Position numbers and translations under genes: made by a program. A DNA stretch of 64,000 nucleotides. Origin: Soonwooa sp032078105. GTDB lineage: Bacteria; Bacteroidota; Bacteroidia; Flavobacteriales; Weeksellaceae. The notes under the pieces are model-generated. The model was given only the letters and a program-made list of their open reading frames with translations, made no database searches and was not told where the DNA came from. Positions 25,801 through 34,375 of the stretch are shown piece after piece. Each line of letters begins with the position of its first letter. The stretch's first letter is position 1. The stretch lies in NCBI GenBank assembly GCA_046269235.1, contig JBJZOS010000009.1, forward strand, positions 1-64,000. The letters are read 5' to 3'.

Positions 25801-27138
25801 CAAACGGTGAAGTGTAGGTGCACGGTTCAAAAGAACTGGGTGACCCTTCATCACGTTTTCTAGGATATCATAAACTACGGGCTCTTTTCTATCGATGATT
25901 CTCTTAGCAGATTTTACAGTTTTTACAATTCCTCTCTCGATTAGTTTTCTGATGATGAATGGTTTGTAAAGTTCTGCTGCCATATCTTTTGGAAGACCAC
26001 ACTCGTGCAATTGTAGGCTAGGCCCAACAACAATTACCGAACGAGCTGAGTAGTCAACACGCTTACCTAATAAGTTTTGACGGAAACGACCTTGCTTACC
26101 TTTCAATGAATCTGAAAGTGATTTCAATGGTCTGTTTGATTCTGACTTAACTGCAGAAGATTTTCTTGTGTTATCGAATAATGAATCAACCGATTCTTGA
26201 AGCATACGCTTTTCGTTTCTTAAGATAACTTCAGGCGCTTTAATCTCCAATAATCTCTTAAGACGGTTATTTCTGATGATAACTCTTCTGTAAAGATCGT
26301 TAAGATCCGATGTTGCAAAACGTCCACCATCCAACGGAACTAATGGTCTTAGTTCTGGTGGTATAACAGGAAGCACACGCATTACCATCCACTCTGGACG
26401 GTTGATCATTCTTGTATTAGCACCTCTAAGGGCTTCAACAACATTTAATCTTTTTAATGCTTCAGTTCTTCTTTGCTTAGAACCTTCGTTGTGAGCTTTG
26501 TGACGAAGATCGAAAGACAAGGCGTCTAGGTCGATTCTCTTCAACAGTTCTTCAACAGCTTCGGCACCCATTTTAGCAACGAATTTGTTAGGATCAGAAT
26601 CGTCAAGATATTGATTCTCTACAGGAAGTGTTTCTAGAACATCTAGATATTCTTCTTCTGTAAGGAATTCTTTATCTTCGAAATCTGAACCGTCTGCTTT
26701 TTTAGCAATACCTTGTTGGATCACCACATATCTTTCGTAGTAGATGATCATATCTAGTTTCTTAGAAGGAATACCTAATAAGTAACCGATTTTGTTGGGT
26801 AAAGAACGGAAATACCAAATGTGAGCTACTGGCACAACAAGTCCGATATGTCCAATTCTTTCACGTCTTACTTTTTTCTCTGTAACTTCTACACCACAAC
26901 GGTCACATACGATACCTTTGTAACGGATACGTTTGTATTTTCCACAAGCACATTCGTAGTCTTTTACAGGACCAAATATTTTTTCGCAGAACAAACCATC
27001 TCTTTCTGGCTTGTGCGTACGATAGTTAATTGTTTCTGGTTTCAAAACTTCCCCTCTCGATTCTTGTAGAATAGATTCTGGTGAAGCTAAACCGATAGTG
27101 ATTTTACTAAATCTACTTGATTTATTTTTATTTGACAT
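22873..27138 (-). CDS. rpoC: RNA polymerase subunit beta'
   Basis: A 1421-residue catalytic subunit. The N-terminal zinc site CACGKY/CDRCG uses C63, C65, C78 and C81, the active-site loop NADFDGD (about 470-477) is intact, and the second zinc cluster (CGTLRGTEV, LTCEAKKGICSKCYGR) follows in the C-terminal half with SIGEPGTQLTLRTFHQGG. It is collinear with Bacteroidota beta' and full length. Transcribed with rpoB, 85 bp upstream. Confidence 0.99.
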   Translation of the reverse strand: MSNKNKSSRFSKITIGLASPESILQESRGEVLKPETINYRTHKPERDGLFCEKIFGPVKDYECACGKYKRIRYKGIVCDRCGVEVTEKKVRRERIGHIGLVVPVAHIWYFRSLPNKIGYLLGIPSKKLDMIIYYERYVVIQQGIAKKADGSDFEDKEFLTEEEYLDVLETLPVENQYLDDSDPNKFVAKMGAEAVEELLKRIDLDALSFDLRHKAHNEGSKQRRTEALKRLNVVEALRGANTRMINRPEWMVMRVLPVIPPELRPLVPLDGGRFATSDLNDLYRRVIIRNNRLKRLLEIKAPEVILRNEKRMLQESVDSLFDNTRKSSAVKSESNRPLKSLSDSLKGKQGRFRQNLLGKRVDYSARSVIVVGPSLQLHECGLPKDMAAELYKPFIIRKLIERGIVKTVKSAKRIIDRKEPVVYDILENVMKGHPVLLNRAPTLHRLGIQAFQPKMIEGKAIQLHPLVTTAFNADFDGDQMAVHLPLGPEAILEAQLLMLGSQNILNPANGSPITVPSQDMVLGLYFMTKQLDSTETMKVKGEGLAFYSPEEAEIAYAEGQVSLNAKVRCKLPVKVDGELVTKLIETTVGRIIFNQIVPKQVGYIDELLTKKSLRNVIGRILADTDFPTTVKFLDDMKDLGYSNAFKGGLSFSLGDIVVPAEKKTMIATAIESVDEIKANYNMGLITDTERYNQVIDVWTNTNASLTEMIMSRMKTDQGGFNSVYMMLDSGARGSKEQIRQLSGMRGLMAKPQKAGSVGAEIIENPIIANFKEGLSILEYFISTHGARKGLADTALKTADAGYLTRRLVDVAQDVIITEEDCGTLRGTEVTPLKKNDEIVEKISERILGRVSLHDIYDPESDELIAESGELINEALAKAIETAGIESVEVRSPLTCEAKKGICSKCYGRNLATGKMIHMGEAVGVIAAQSIGEPGTQLTLRTFHQGGTAGNISENPSIVAKRDGIVEMDEVRTITSEDEDGNTAEIVVSRSTEFRLVMDNEARTPIMVANLPYGSSLFVKPGDKVTKGTMIAKWDPYNAVIIAETAGKVEYEDIIQGVSFALEIDEQTGFEEKVISESRNKKAVPTLKVVDSKGVEQKAYNLPVGAHLMVNDGEKIKAGKVLVKIPRKSAKAGDITGGLPRVTELFEARNPSNPAVVTEIDGVVSYGKIKRGNRELVVEAKTGEIKKYLVKLSNQILVQENDFVTAGSPLSDGSVTPDDILHIKGPTAVQEYLVNEIQEVYRLQGVKIDDKHFEIIVRQMMTKVSIVDGGDTQFLEGALEHKYDFLEENNRVFGLKVVVDAGDSKDLKPGQMITARELRDENSKLKREDQALVQVREALPATATPVLQGITRAALQTKSFMSAASFQETTKVLNEAAVSGKVDYLGGLKENVIVGHRIPAGTGLKEYQNVIVGSKKEFEDIN

Positions 27139-27144
27139 TGTTTT

Positions 27145-27215
27145 TTGTTTAAGATTAAAAGAACCAAGAGCTAAGAGCTAAGACTAAAAAATCTTGCATC
27201 TTATGTCTCTTATCT
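27145..27215 (-). repeat. purine/pyrimidine imperfect hairpin in the rpoB-rpoC spacer
   Basis: On the minus strand a purine-rich run of AAGA/AGAG words (AAGATAAGAGACATAAGATG) is followed by its rough complement built of TCTTAGCTCTTAGCTCTTGG. The two arms can fold into an imperfect hairpin within the 85-nt spacer. The plus strand shows it as tandem AAGAGCTAAGAGCTAAGA. The role, if any, may be transcript processing or pausing. Confidence 0.5.
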
Positions 27216-27223
27216 TGTGTCTA

Positions 27224-30200
27224 TTATTCCTCAAGTCTTACGTCAAGTCCAAGACCTTGTAACTCGTGAAGTAATACGTTGAAAGATTCTGGAATACCTG
27301 GTTCTGGCATTGCTTCTCCTTTCGCGATTGCTTCATACGTTTTCGCTCTACCAATCACGTCATCTGACTTAACAGTCAAGATTTCTCTAAGGATATTAGA
27401 TGCACCGAATGCTTCTAATGCCCAAACCTCCATCTCTCCGAAACGCTGACCACCAAATTGCGCTTTACCGCCTAATGGCTGTTGCGTAATTAATGAGTAA
27501 GGTCCGATAGAACGTGCGTGCATCTTATCATCTACCATGTGTCCTAACTTAAGCATATAGATTACCCCAACTGTTGCTGGTTGTGTAAATCTTTCTCCTG
27601 TACCACCATCGAACAGATAAGTGTTACCGTAAGCCGGAAGTGATGCTTTGTCCGTGTATTCAGTAATTTGATCTAGCTCTGCACCATCAAAGATTGGTGT
27701 TGCGAACTTCAATCCTAACTTTTTACCAGCCCAACCAAGAACGGTTTCGTAGATCTGACCAATGTTCATACGAGAAGGTACCCCAAGTGGATTCAATACG
27801 ATGTCTACTGGTGTACCATCTTCTAAGAATGGCATGTCTTCTTCACGAACGATTCTTGATACGATACCTTTGTTACCGTGACGTCCTGCCATCTTATCAC
27901 CAACGTTTAGTTTACGTTTTTTAGCGATATAGACTTTAGCTAACTTCATGATACCTGCAGGAAGTTCGTCTCCGATAGAAAGTGCGAATTTTTCTCTGTT
28001 TTTCACACCTTGGATATCGTTATACTTAATTTTATAGTTGTGGATTACTTGTTTGATTAATTCATTTTTGTCAGCATCAACTGTCCAGTCAGAACCGCTA
28101 ATGTTAACATAATCCTCAACACTTGTCAATAACTTCTGAGTAAATTTAACACCTTTACCGATTACCTCTTCATCTAGGTCATTTTTAACACCTTGCGATG
28201 TTTTTCCTGAAACTAATATGTTAAGTTTTTCGATTAAAGTATTTCTTAAATCATCGAATTTAGCTTTGTAAGTATTTTCGATTTCTTCAAGTTTGATTTT
28301 CTCTTCAGATCTTTTCTTTTTGTCTTTGATGTTTCTAGAGAATAACTTCTTGTTGATAACAACACCTCTTAATGAAGAGTCAGCTTTCAACGACGCATCT
28401 TTAACATCACCAGCTTTGTCACCGAAGATGGCACGAAGAAGTTTTTCTTCTGGTGTTGGATCCGACTCACCTTTTGGTGTAATCTTACCGATCAAAATGT
28501 CACCAGGCTTAACTTCTGCACCAATACGGATCATACCGTTTTCGTCAAGGTCTTTAGTAGCCTCTTCAGAAACGTTAGGGATATCTGCTGTTAATTCTTC
28601 CATACCTAATTTGGTATCACGAACTTCTAGAGAATACTCATCAACGTGGATTGATGTAAACCAGTCCTCACGAACTACTTTTTCGTTAATTACGATTGCA
28701 TCCTCAAAGTTGTACCCCTTCCAAGGCATGAAGGCAACTACCAAGTTTCTACCCAAAGCTAATTCTCCGTTTTCAGTTGCGTAACCGTCACAAAGAACTT
28801 GACCTTTCTCAACAACGTCACCGACTCTTACGATTGGTTTCAATGTGATTGTTGTAGATTGGTTGGTTTTTCTAAACTTAGTTAAGTTATAAGTTTTAGT
28901 ACCTGTATCGAAAGAAACTAGATCTTGATCTTCGCTTCTGTCATATTTAATAGTAATCTTGTTAGCATCAACATATTCTACAGTACCAGTACCTTCAGCA
29001 TTGATTAAGATTCTAGAATCTCTAGCAACTTGCTTTTCTAGACCTGTACCAACGATAGGTGCTTGTGGTCTAAGTAGAGGAACGGCCTGACGCATCATGT
29101 TAGATCCCATCAACGCACGGTTCGCATCATCATGCTCCAAGAAAGGAATCAATGAAGCCGAAATACCAGAAATCTGGTTAGGTGCCACGTCGATAAGGTC
29201 AACTTGCGCGGGCTCAACAACTGGATAATCACCATCTAGACGCGCAATAACACGATCTGTAGAGATTTCTCCATCATCCGTCATCTCAACGTTCGCTTGT
29301 GCGATTACTTTATCTTCTTCGTCTTCTGCGTTAAGGTAAATTGGTGCGCTGTCCAAATCTACTTTCCCGTTTTCTACTTGACGATAAGGTGTTTCGATGA
29401 AACCTAATTGGTTAATTTTTGCATAGATACCCAATGAAGAGATCAAACCAATGTTTGGTCCTTCTGGCGTCTCGATTGGACAGATACGTCCGTAGTGCGT
29501 ATGGTGAACGTCACGAACCTCGAAACCTGCTCTTTCTCTTGATAAACCGCCAGGTCCTAGTGCAGAAAGTCTACGCTTGTGCGTGATTTCTGAAAGTGGG
29601 TTGGTCTGGTCCATGAACTGAGATAGCTGGTTGGTACCAAAGAATGAATTAATAACGGATGTTAAAGTTTTAGCATTAACAAGGTCCAGTGGTGTAAAGA
29701 TCTCGTTATCTCTAACGTTCATTCTTTCTTTAATCGTACGAGCGATTCTTGAAAGACCAACACCGAATTGTCCTGATAATTGCTCACCAACTGTTTTAAT
29801 TCTTCTGTTAGATAAGTGGTCGATATCATCAACTTCAGCTTTAGAGTTTACCAACTCGATCAAGTGTTTAACAATAGAGATAATATCTTCTTTTGTTAAA
29901 ACTTGAATATCTTCAGCGATATTAAGACCTAATTTTTTATTCAATCTGTAACGACCAACTTCACCTAAAGAGTAACGTTGCTCTGAGAAGAATAATTTTT
30001 CGATAATTCCTCTAGCAGTTTCCTCATCTGGTGCATCTGCGTTACGAAGCTGACGGTAGATATATTCTACGGCTTCTTTCTCAGAGTTAGTTGGGTCTTT
30101 CTGTAATGTATTTTGGATGATTGAGAATTCGTTAGAATTTTCGTTATGGATAAGAATTGTCTTAACTCCAGCTTCCAAAATAATATCAAGATGTTCTTTT

Positions 30201-31051
30201 TCTAGAACAGTCTCACGGTCTAGGATAATTTCATTTCTTTCGATAGAAACCACCTCACCAGTATCTTCGTCTACGAAATCTTCGAACCAAGTGTTCAATA
30301 CTCTCGCAGCCAAAGTTCTACCTTGTACTTTTTTAAGGTTTGCTTTGTTAACTTTAACTTCTTCTGCAAGGTCAAAAATCTGAAGAATCTCTTTATCAGA
30401 CTCATAACCAATTGCTCTTAATAATGTCGTTAAAGGTAACTTTTTCTTACGGTCGATATAAGCATACATTACGCTGTTGATGTCGGTTGTAAATTCCATC
30501 CAAGATCCTTTGAAAGGGATAATTCTTGAATAATACAACTTCGTACCATTCGCGTGGTAAGTTTGCCCGAAGAATACACCTGGAGATCTGTGTAGCTGTG
30601 TTACAATAACACGCTCTGCTCCGTTGATGATGAAAGATCCTGAAGGCGTCATATAAGGCACTGGTCCTAAATAAACGTCCTGAACAACCGTTTGGAAATC
30701 CTCGTGTTCTGGATCTGTACAATACAATTTCAGTCTAGCTTTTAACGGAACGCTGTACGTCAAACCTCTCTCAACACACTCGTCGATAGAATAACGTGGC
30801 GAATCTACTAGATAATCTAAGAATTCTAGAACAAACTGGTTTCTAGAATCTGTAATTGGAAAATTCTCCTGGAACGTACTATAAAGGCTCTCATTAAGAC
30901 GTTGTTCAGGAAGCGTGTCTAACTGGAAAAAATCCTTGAAAGACTGGATTTGGATATCCAAAAAGTCAGGCGTTACAATCTTACCTTTCGCAGAAGAAAA
31001 GTTGATTCTTTCAGTCCCTTTGATTTTTGAATTTGCCTGTGTTTTACTCAT
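27224..31051 (-). CDS. rpoB: RNA polymerase subunit beta
   Basis: A 1275-residue subunit. Landmarks are the rifampicin-pocket region (FFGTNQLSQFMDQTNPLSEI, THKRRLSALGPGG), VCPIETPEGPNIGLI in the form RICPIETPEGPNIGLI, and GDKMAGRHGNKGIVS near the catalytic lysines, ending in FGEMEVWALEAFGA. The rifampicin-pocket residues look wild type (D, H, R and S at the common positions). Its own promoter and a 320-nt leader lie upstream, since rplL is 7 kb away. Confidence 0.99.
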   Translation of the reverse strand: MSKTQANSKIKGTERINFSSAKGKIVTPDFLDIQIQSFKDFFQLDTLPEQRLNESLYSTFQENFPITDSRNQFVLEFLDYLVDSPRYSIDECVERGLTYSVPLKARLKLYCTDPEHEDFQTVVQDVYLGPVPYMTPSGSFIINGAERVIVTQLHRSPGVFFGQTYHANGTKLYYSRIIPFKGSWMEFTTDINSVMYAYIDRKKKLPLTTLLRAIGYESDKEILQIFDLAEEVKVNKANLKKVQGRTLAARVLNTWFEDFVDEDTGEVVSIERNEIILDRETVLEKEHLDIILEAGVKTILIHNENSNEFSIIQNTLQKDPTNSEKEAVEYIYRQLRNADAPDEETARGIIEKLFFSEQRYSLGEVGRYRLNKKLGLNIAEDIQVLTKEDIISIVKHLIELVNSKAEVDDIDHLSNRRIKTVGEQLSGQFGVGLSRIARTIKERMNVRDNEIFTPLDLVNAKTLTSVINSFFGTNQLSQFMDQTNPLSEITHKRRLSALGPGGLSRERAGFEVRDVHHTHYGRICPIETPEGPNIGLISSLGIYAKINQLGFIETPYRQVENGKVDLDSAPIYLNAEDEEDKVIAQANVEMTDDGEISTDRVIARLDGDYPVVEPAQVDLIDVAPNQISGISASLIPFLEHDDANRALMGSNMMRQAVPLLRPQAPIVGTGLEKQVARDSRILINAEGTGTVEYVDANKITIKYDRSEDQDLVSFDTGTKTYNLTKFRKTNQSTTITLKPIVRVGDVVEKGQVLCDGYATENGELALGRNLVVAFMPWKGYNFEDAIVINEKVVREDWFTSIHVDEYSLEVRDTKLGMEELTADIPNVSEEATKDLDENGMIRIGAEVKPGDILIGKITPKGESDPTPEEKLLRAIFGDKAGDVKDASLKADSSLRGVVINKKLFSRNIKDKKKRSEEKIKLEEIENTYKAKFDDLRNTLIEKLNILVSGKTSQGVKNDLDEEVIGKGVKFTQKLLTSVEDYVNISGSDWTVDADKNELIKQVIHNYKIKYNDIQGVKNREKFALSIGDELPAGIMKLAKVYIAKKRKLNVGDKMAGRHGNKGIVSRIVREEDMPFLEDGTPVDIVLNPLGVPSRMNIGQIYETVLGWAGKKLGLKFATPIFDGAELDQITEYTDKASLPAYGNTYLFDGGTGERFTQPATVGVIYMLKLGHMVDDKMHARSIGPYSLITQQPLGGKAQFGGQRFGEMEVWALEAFGASNILREILTVKSDDVIGRAKTYEAIAKGEAMPEPGIPESFNVLLHELQGLGLDVRLEE

Positions 31052-31373
31052 AAAATTACAAGAAAAAGGTTAAAAAATATTTTGTTTATCTCAAAAATAT
31101 CGAAGCAGAAGAAGAAGTCTGAAAAAGATGAAAAACACTCGATTATTGGGCTATCAGAATTGGTTTTAAATCTTTATCTTAGTTCTCGATTCTAATTCTA
31201 AGCAACGCTGGTATATCTTTTCACAACGTAATGCAAAATATTCTTTTCTAATTAAAATTTTGGGAAACAAATAAAAACTTACAAAAACAACAAAATCCCT
31301 TGTAGCCGAAGACACAAGAGTTTTACAAAAATTGTCACTAGATAAATTTATTTTTTAAGCCCAAAATGAGGTG

Positions 31374-31405
31374 CAAAGATACATCTTTACATTGAAATAC
31401 ACAAG
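31374..31405 (-). promoter_or_regulatory. promoter of rpoBC
   Basis: On the minus strand the -7 TATCTTTG (31374-31381) is exact; the -33 is the variant CTTGTG (31400-31405) at about 18 nt. It lies about 320 bp before the rpoB start, so the transcript would have a long leader. Between it and rpoB sits a hairpin (CTCTTGT/ACAAGGG, about 31298-31320) followed by a T-rich run, resembling an attenuator. Confidence 0.6.
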
Positions 31406-31461
31406 CGTGTTTAAGTTATAATTTTTTGTTAACCAATCACTAAGTAAAAAATACTGAATTC

Positions 31462-33585
31462 TTATAAGATCATGGTTAGACTGATTCGCTTTCTCGCCGC
31501 ATCCACTTCTACAACCTTAACTTTAACGTGCTGATTCAGTTTTACCACTTCATTCACATCCGAAACAAAACCTTCTTTCAGTTGGGAAATATGAACCAAT
31601 CCACTTTCTTTAATTCCGATATCCACGAAACACCCGAAAGCCGTGATATTATTGACTATTCCAGGAAGAACCATTCCGATTTTCACATCGCTTAATTTTC
31701 GGATATTGCTATCAAATTCAAAAACTTTTGCTGCTTTTCTCGGATCTAAACCAGGTTTTTCAAGTTCTTTTAAAATGTCTTGAATCACAAGTAATCCAAT
31801 ATTTTCATCAATATATTTGGAAGGCTCTACCTTTGAAATCAAATCTTTATTCGAAATTAAATCCGTCACCGAAACTTTTAGGTCTTTGGCCATTTTTTCC
31901 ACGATAGAATACGCTTCTGGATGCACCGAAGAATTATCCAAAGGATTTTTAGCGTCGCGAATTCTTAGAAAACCAGCCGCTTGCTGAAAGGCTTTCTCTC
32001 CTAAACGAGGAACTTTTTTCAAATCTTTCCTTGAGGTAAACGCTCCATTTTCGCTTCTGAAATTCACGATGTTTTCAGCCATTTTTTCACCAATTCCAGA
32101 AACATAACTTAACAGTGATTTACTTGCCGTATTCAAGTTCACTCCAACAGAATTCACACATTTCGCAACGGTAGAATCTAATTCTTCTTTCAATAAACTT
32201 TGATCCACATCATGTTGATACTGCCCTACTCCAATAGATTTAGCATCAATTTTCACCAATTCCGCCAAAGGATCCGACAGTCTTCTCCCAATAGAAACTG
32301 CACCACGAACCGTCACATCGTAATTCGGGAACTCATCACGAGCAATTTTAGACGCAGAATACACCGATGCCCCAGCCTCAGAAACCACAAAAACCTGAAT
32401 CGGTTTGTCGAAAGCTATTTTCTTGATGAAAAATTCTGTTTCGCGGGAAGCCGTTCCGTTGCCGATAGAAATCGCTTCAATATTATAAGCATTTACCATG
32501 GAACGGATTTTCTTCATCGCCATTCCAGACTCGTTTTGCGGAGCGTGAGGATAAATATTTTCATTGTGCAACAAATCTCCTTTTTCATCCAAACAAACCA
32601 CTTTACAACCCGTTTTAAAACCTGGATCGATAGCTAAAATTCGTTTTTCCCCGAGCGGAGAAGCCAAAAGAAGCTGTTTAAGATTTTCAGAAAAAATATC
32701 AATGGCTTTTTGATCGGCTTTTAGCTTGGCTTCCTGCAGAACTTCATTAGACAATGCTGGTTCTAAAAGTCTTTTGAATGAATCTTTGGCAGCAAGTTGA
32801 ATTTGCTCAGAACATTCGTTTTTTGATTTTATAACAGATTTTTCGATAATATTTTGAGCTTCCTCTTTATCGATCTCAATTTTCACTTTAACAAAACCTT
32901 CCGCTTCCGCTCTTAACATCGCTAACAAACGGTGAGAAGGAATTTTGAACAAACTTTCTTCCCAATCAAAATACTGATTGAATTTTTGTGCCGACTCCTC
33001 TTCTTTTTTTGCTTTCAGCACTTTTGAAGTAATCACAGATTTGCGTTGGAAAAGATTTCGAAGCTGTTTCCTGATGTACAAATGCTCGTTCAACCATTCT
33101 GCAATAATATCTCGAGCGCCTTGCAAAGCTTCTTCTTCAGAGAAAATTTCAGAATTAATATATTTTGAAGCAATAGATTCAATATTGTTGGCATTTTGAG
33201 CCATAATAATTTTCGCCAAGGGTTCTAAGCCTTTTTTTCTCGCCACATCAGCTTTTGTACTTTTCTTCTTTTTGAACGGCAAATACAAATCTTCCAAATA
33301 CTGCAAATCAAAAGAATTTTCAATTTTTTCTTTCAAATCTGGAGTCAAAGCATTTTGCTCTTCAATAGATTTTAAAATACTTTCTTTTCTTTTTACAATT
33401 TCATCAAATATTTTTGAAGTTTTAGCAATTTGTTCAATCTGAACTTCATCCAAATTTCCAGTTTTATCCTTACGATATCGCGCAATGAATGGAATGGTAC
33501 AATCCTCGGAAAGCAATTGCAAAGTGGACTGAATATTTTTTTCTGAAATCTGTGAAAGTTGATGAATGTATTGCTGTTTTGTCAT
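31462..33585 (-). CDS. tex: RNA-binding transcription accessory protein Tex
   Basis: A 707-residue Tex protein. Order of domains: N-terminal helical region (IPFIARYRKDKTGNLDE is the family hallmark), a YqgF/RNase H-like domain (ILAIDPGFKTGCKVVCLDE), helix-hairpin-helix motifs (LLSYVSGIGEKMAENIVNFR, LKKVPRLGEKAFQQAAGFLR), and a C-terminal S1 RNA-binding domain (VGMVLPGIVNNITAFGCFVD in the form IGMVLPGIVNNITAFGCFVD). It binds RNA and affects transcription and ribosome-associated processes. It lies between rpoB and a secreted-protein cluster, probably as a separate unit. Confidence 0.96.
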   Translation of the reverse strand: MTKQQYIHQLSQISEKNIQSTLQLLSEDCTIPFIARYRKDKTGNLDEVQIEQIAKTSKIFDEIVKRKESILKSIEEQNALTPDLKEKIENSFDLQYLEDLYLPFKKKKSTKADVARKKGLEPLAKIIMAQNANNIESIASKYINSEIFSEEEALQGARDIIAEWLNEHLYIRKQLRNLFQRKSVITSKVLKAKKEEESAQKFNQYFDWEESLFKIPSHRLLAMLRAEAEGFVKVKIEIDKEEAQNIIEKSVIKSKNECSEQIQLAAKDSFKRLLEPALSNEVLQEAKLKADQKAIDIFSENLKQLLLASPLGEKRILAIDPGFKTGCKVVCLDEKGDLLHNENIYPHAPQNESGMAMKKIRSMVNAYNIEAISIGNGTASRETEFFIKKIAFDKPIQVFVVSEAGASVYSASKIARDEFPNYDVTVRGAVSIGRRLSDPLAELVKIDAKSIGVGQYQHDVDQSLLKEELDSTVAKCVNSVGVNLNTASKSLLSYVSGIGEKMAENIVNFRSENGAFTSRKDLKKVPRLGEKAFQQAAGFLRIRDAKNPLDNSSVHPEAYSIVEKMAKDLKVSVTDLISNKDLISKVEPSKYIDENIGLLVIQDILKELEKPGLDPRKAAKVFEFDSNIRKLSDVKIGMVLPGIVNNITAFGCFVDIGIKESGLVHISQLKEGFVSDVNEVVKLNQHVKVKVVEVDAARKRISLTMIL

Positions 33586-33665
33586 TTTGAAATCTAAAGA
33601 AATGCGAAGATAAGATTTTACCGTTACAAGTCTTTATTATTGGACACTAATGTTGTGTGAGCAAT

Positions 33666-33702
33666 AAAAATCCGTTTCATAAAATCATGAAACGGATTTT
33701 AA
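33666..33702 (-). terminator. terminator between secreted-protein cluster and tex
   Basis: AAAATCCGTTTCAT and ATGAAACGGATTTT are perfect 14-bp complements around a 6-nt loop. Runs of A and T at the ends make it work in either direction; on the minus strand it follows the gene ending at 33749. Confidence 0.88.
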
Positions 33703-33748
33703 AGTAAAATATTTAATTCATGCCATAACCAACACCTAAAATATAGGG

Positions 33749-34300
33749 TTAATTACTAGCAGGTTCCCAAAACGACCATTTGCTGCCATTATAAACAGCA
33801 AGGCGTTTTGCACCTGCTTTATTAACATAAACCATCATACCCGGCGAAGGGCTTGGGATATTGTTAACATCCGAAACCTGGGGTAAAACCATTGCTTTTG
33901 TATTTGATTCTAAAACCAAAACCCCATCGTTCACGGCTGTAGAAGTTGCGCCAATAATGGTTTTAGCTGTTACAGCTTCAGAGACCTGAGCCGTTGTTGG
34001 CTGGCTGGATAAAACAGTTGTTATGTTTGCGCCTTGCCCACTAAGATCTACCCAACCACCGTTATAATATTTCACTCTCGCATCTGAGGAATTAGAAGCA
34101 TCTAAAACGATAGCACCTTGTGTTGGGCTACTTGCTAAAGTCCGAACATAAGGAAGAATCAAGCCTTTGTTATTGGTATTTGCAAACTCCAACAAAACCG
34201 ACGTTTTATTGCTTGCAGTGCCTATATTATCTCCAATAATTACTTGAGAAAACAGTGTCCCCGAAAATACTACTGTTATTATGATTAATAAATTTTTCAT
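33749..34300 (-). CDS. secreted protein with two 'NTKGL...GMMVY...YNG..W' modules
   Basis: A 183-residue protein with a signal peptide (MKNLLIIITVVFSGTLFSQ). The mature part holds two related segments: LLEFANTNNKGLILPYV ... ARVKYYNGGWVDL, and LVLESNTKAMVLPQV ... GMMVYVNKAGAKRLAVYNGSKW split over about 55 residues each. The same module ends the next protein upstream. Such modules are frequent in secreted flavobacterial proteins; their function is unknown to me. It follows the 794-residue gene by 75 bp. Confidence 0.75.
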   Translation of the reverse strand: MKNLLIIITVVFSGTLFSQVIIGDNIGTASNKTSVLLEFANTNNKGLILPYVRTLASSPTQGAIVLDASNSSDARVKYYNGGWVDLSGQGANITTVLSSQPTTAQVSEAVTAKTIIGATSTAVNDGVLVLESNTKAMVLPQVSDVNNIPSPSPGMMVYVNKAGAKRLAVYNGSKWSFWEPASN

Positions 34301-34375
34301 TTTTAATGATATTTAATGTTAAAATAGGATTCAAGAAGCATCCTTATTATGCAGATGCTTCTTTCCCACTAATTA

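Noticed and set aside
28293..28784. 163-residue frame antisense to rpoB
   Set aside because: Shadow of an essential gene; the Ser-rich composition is typical of antisense readings of this codon use.
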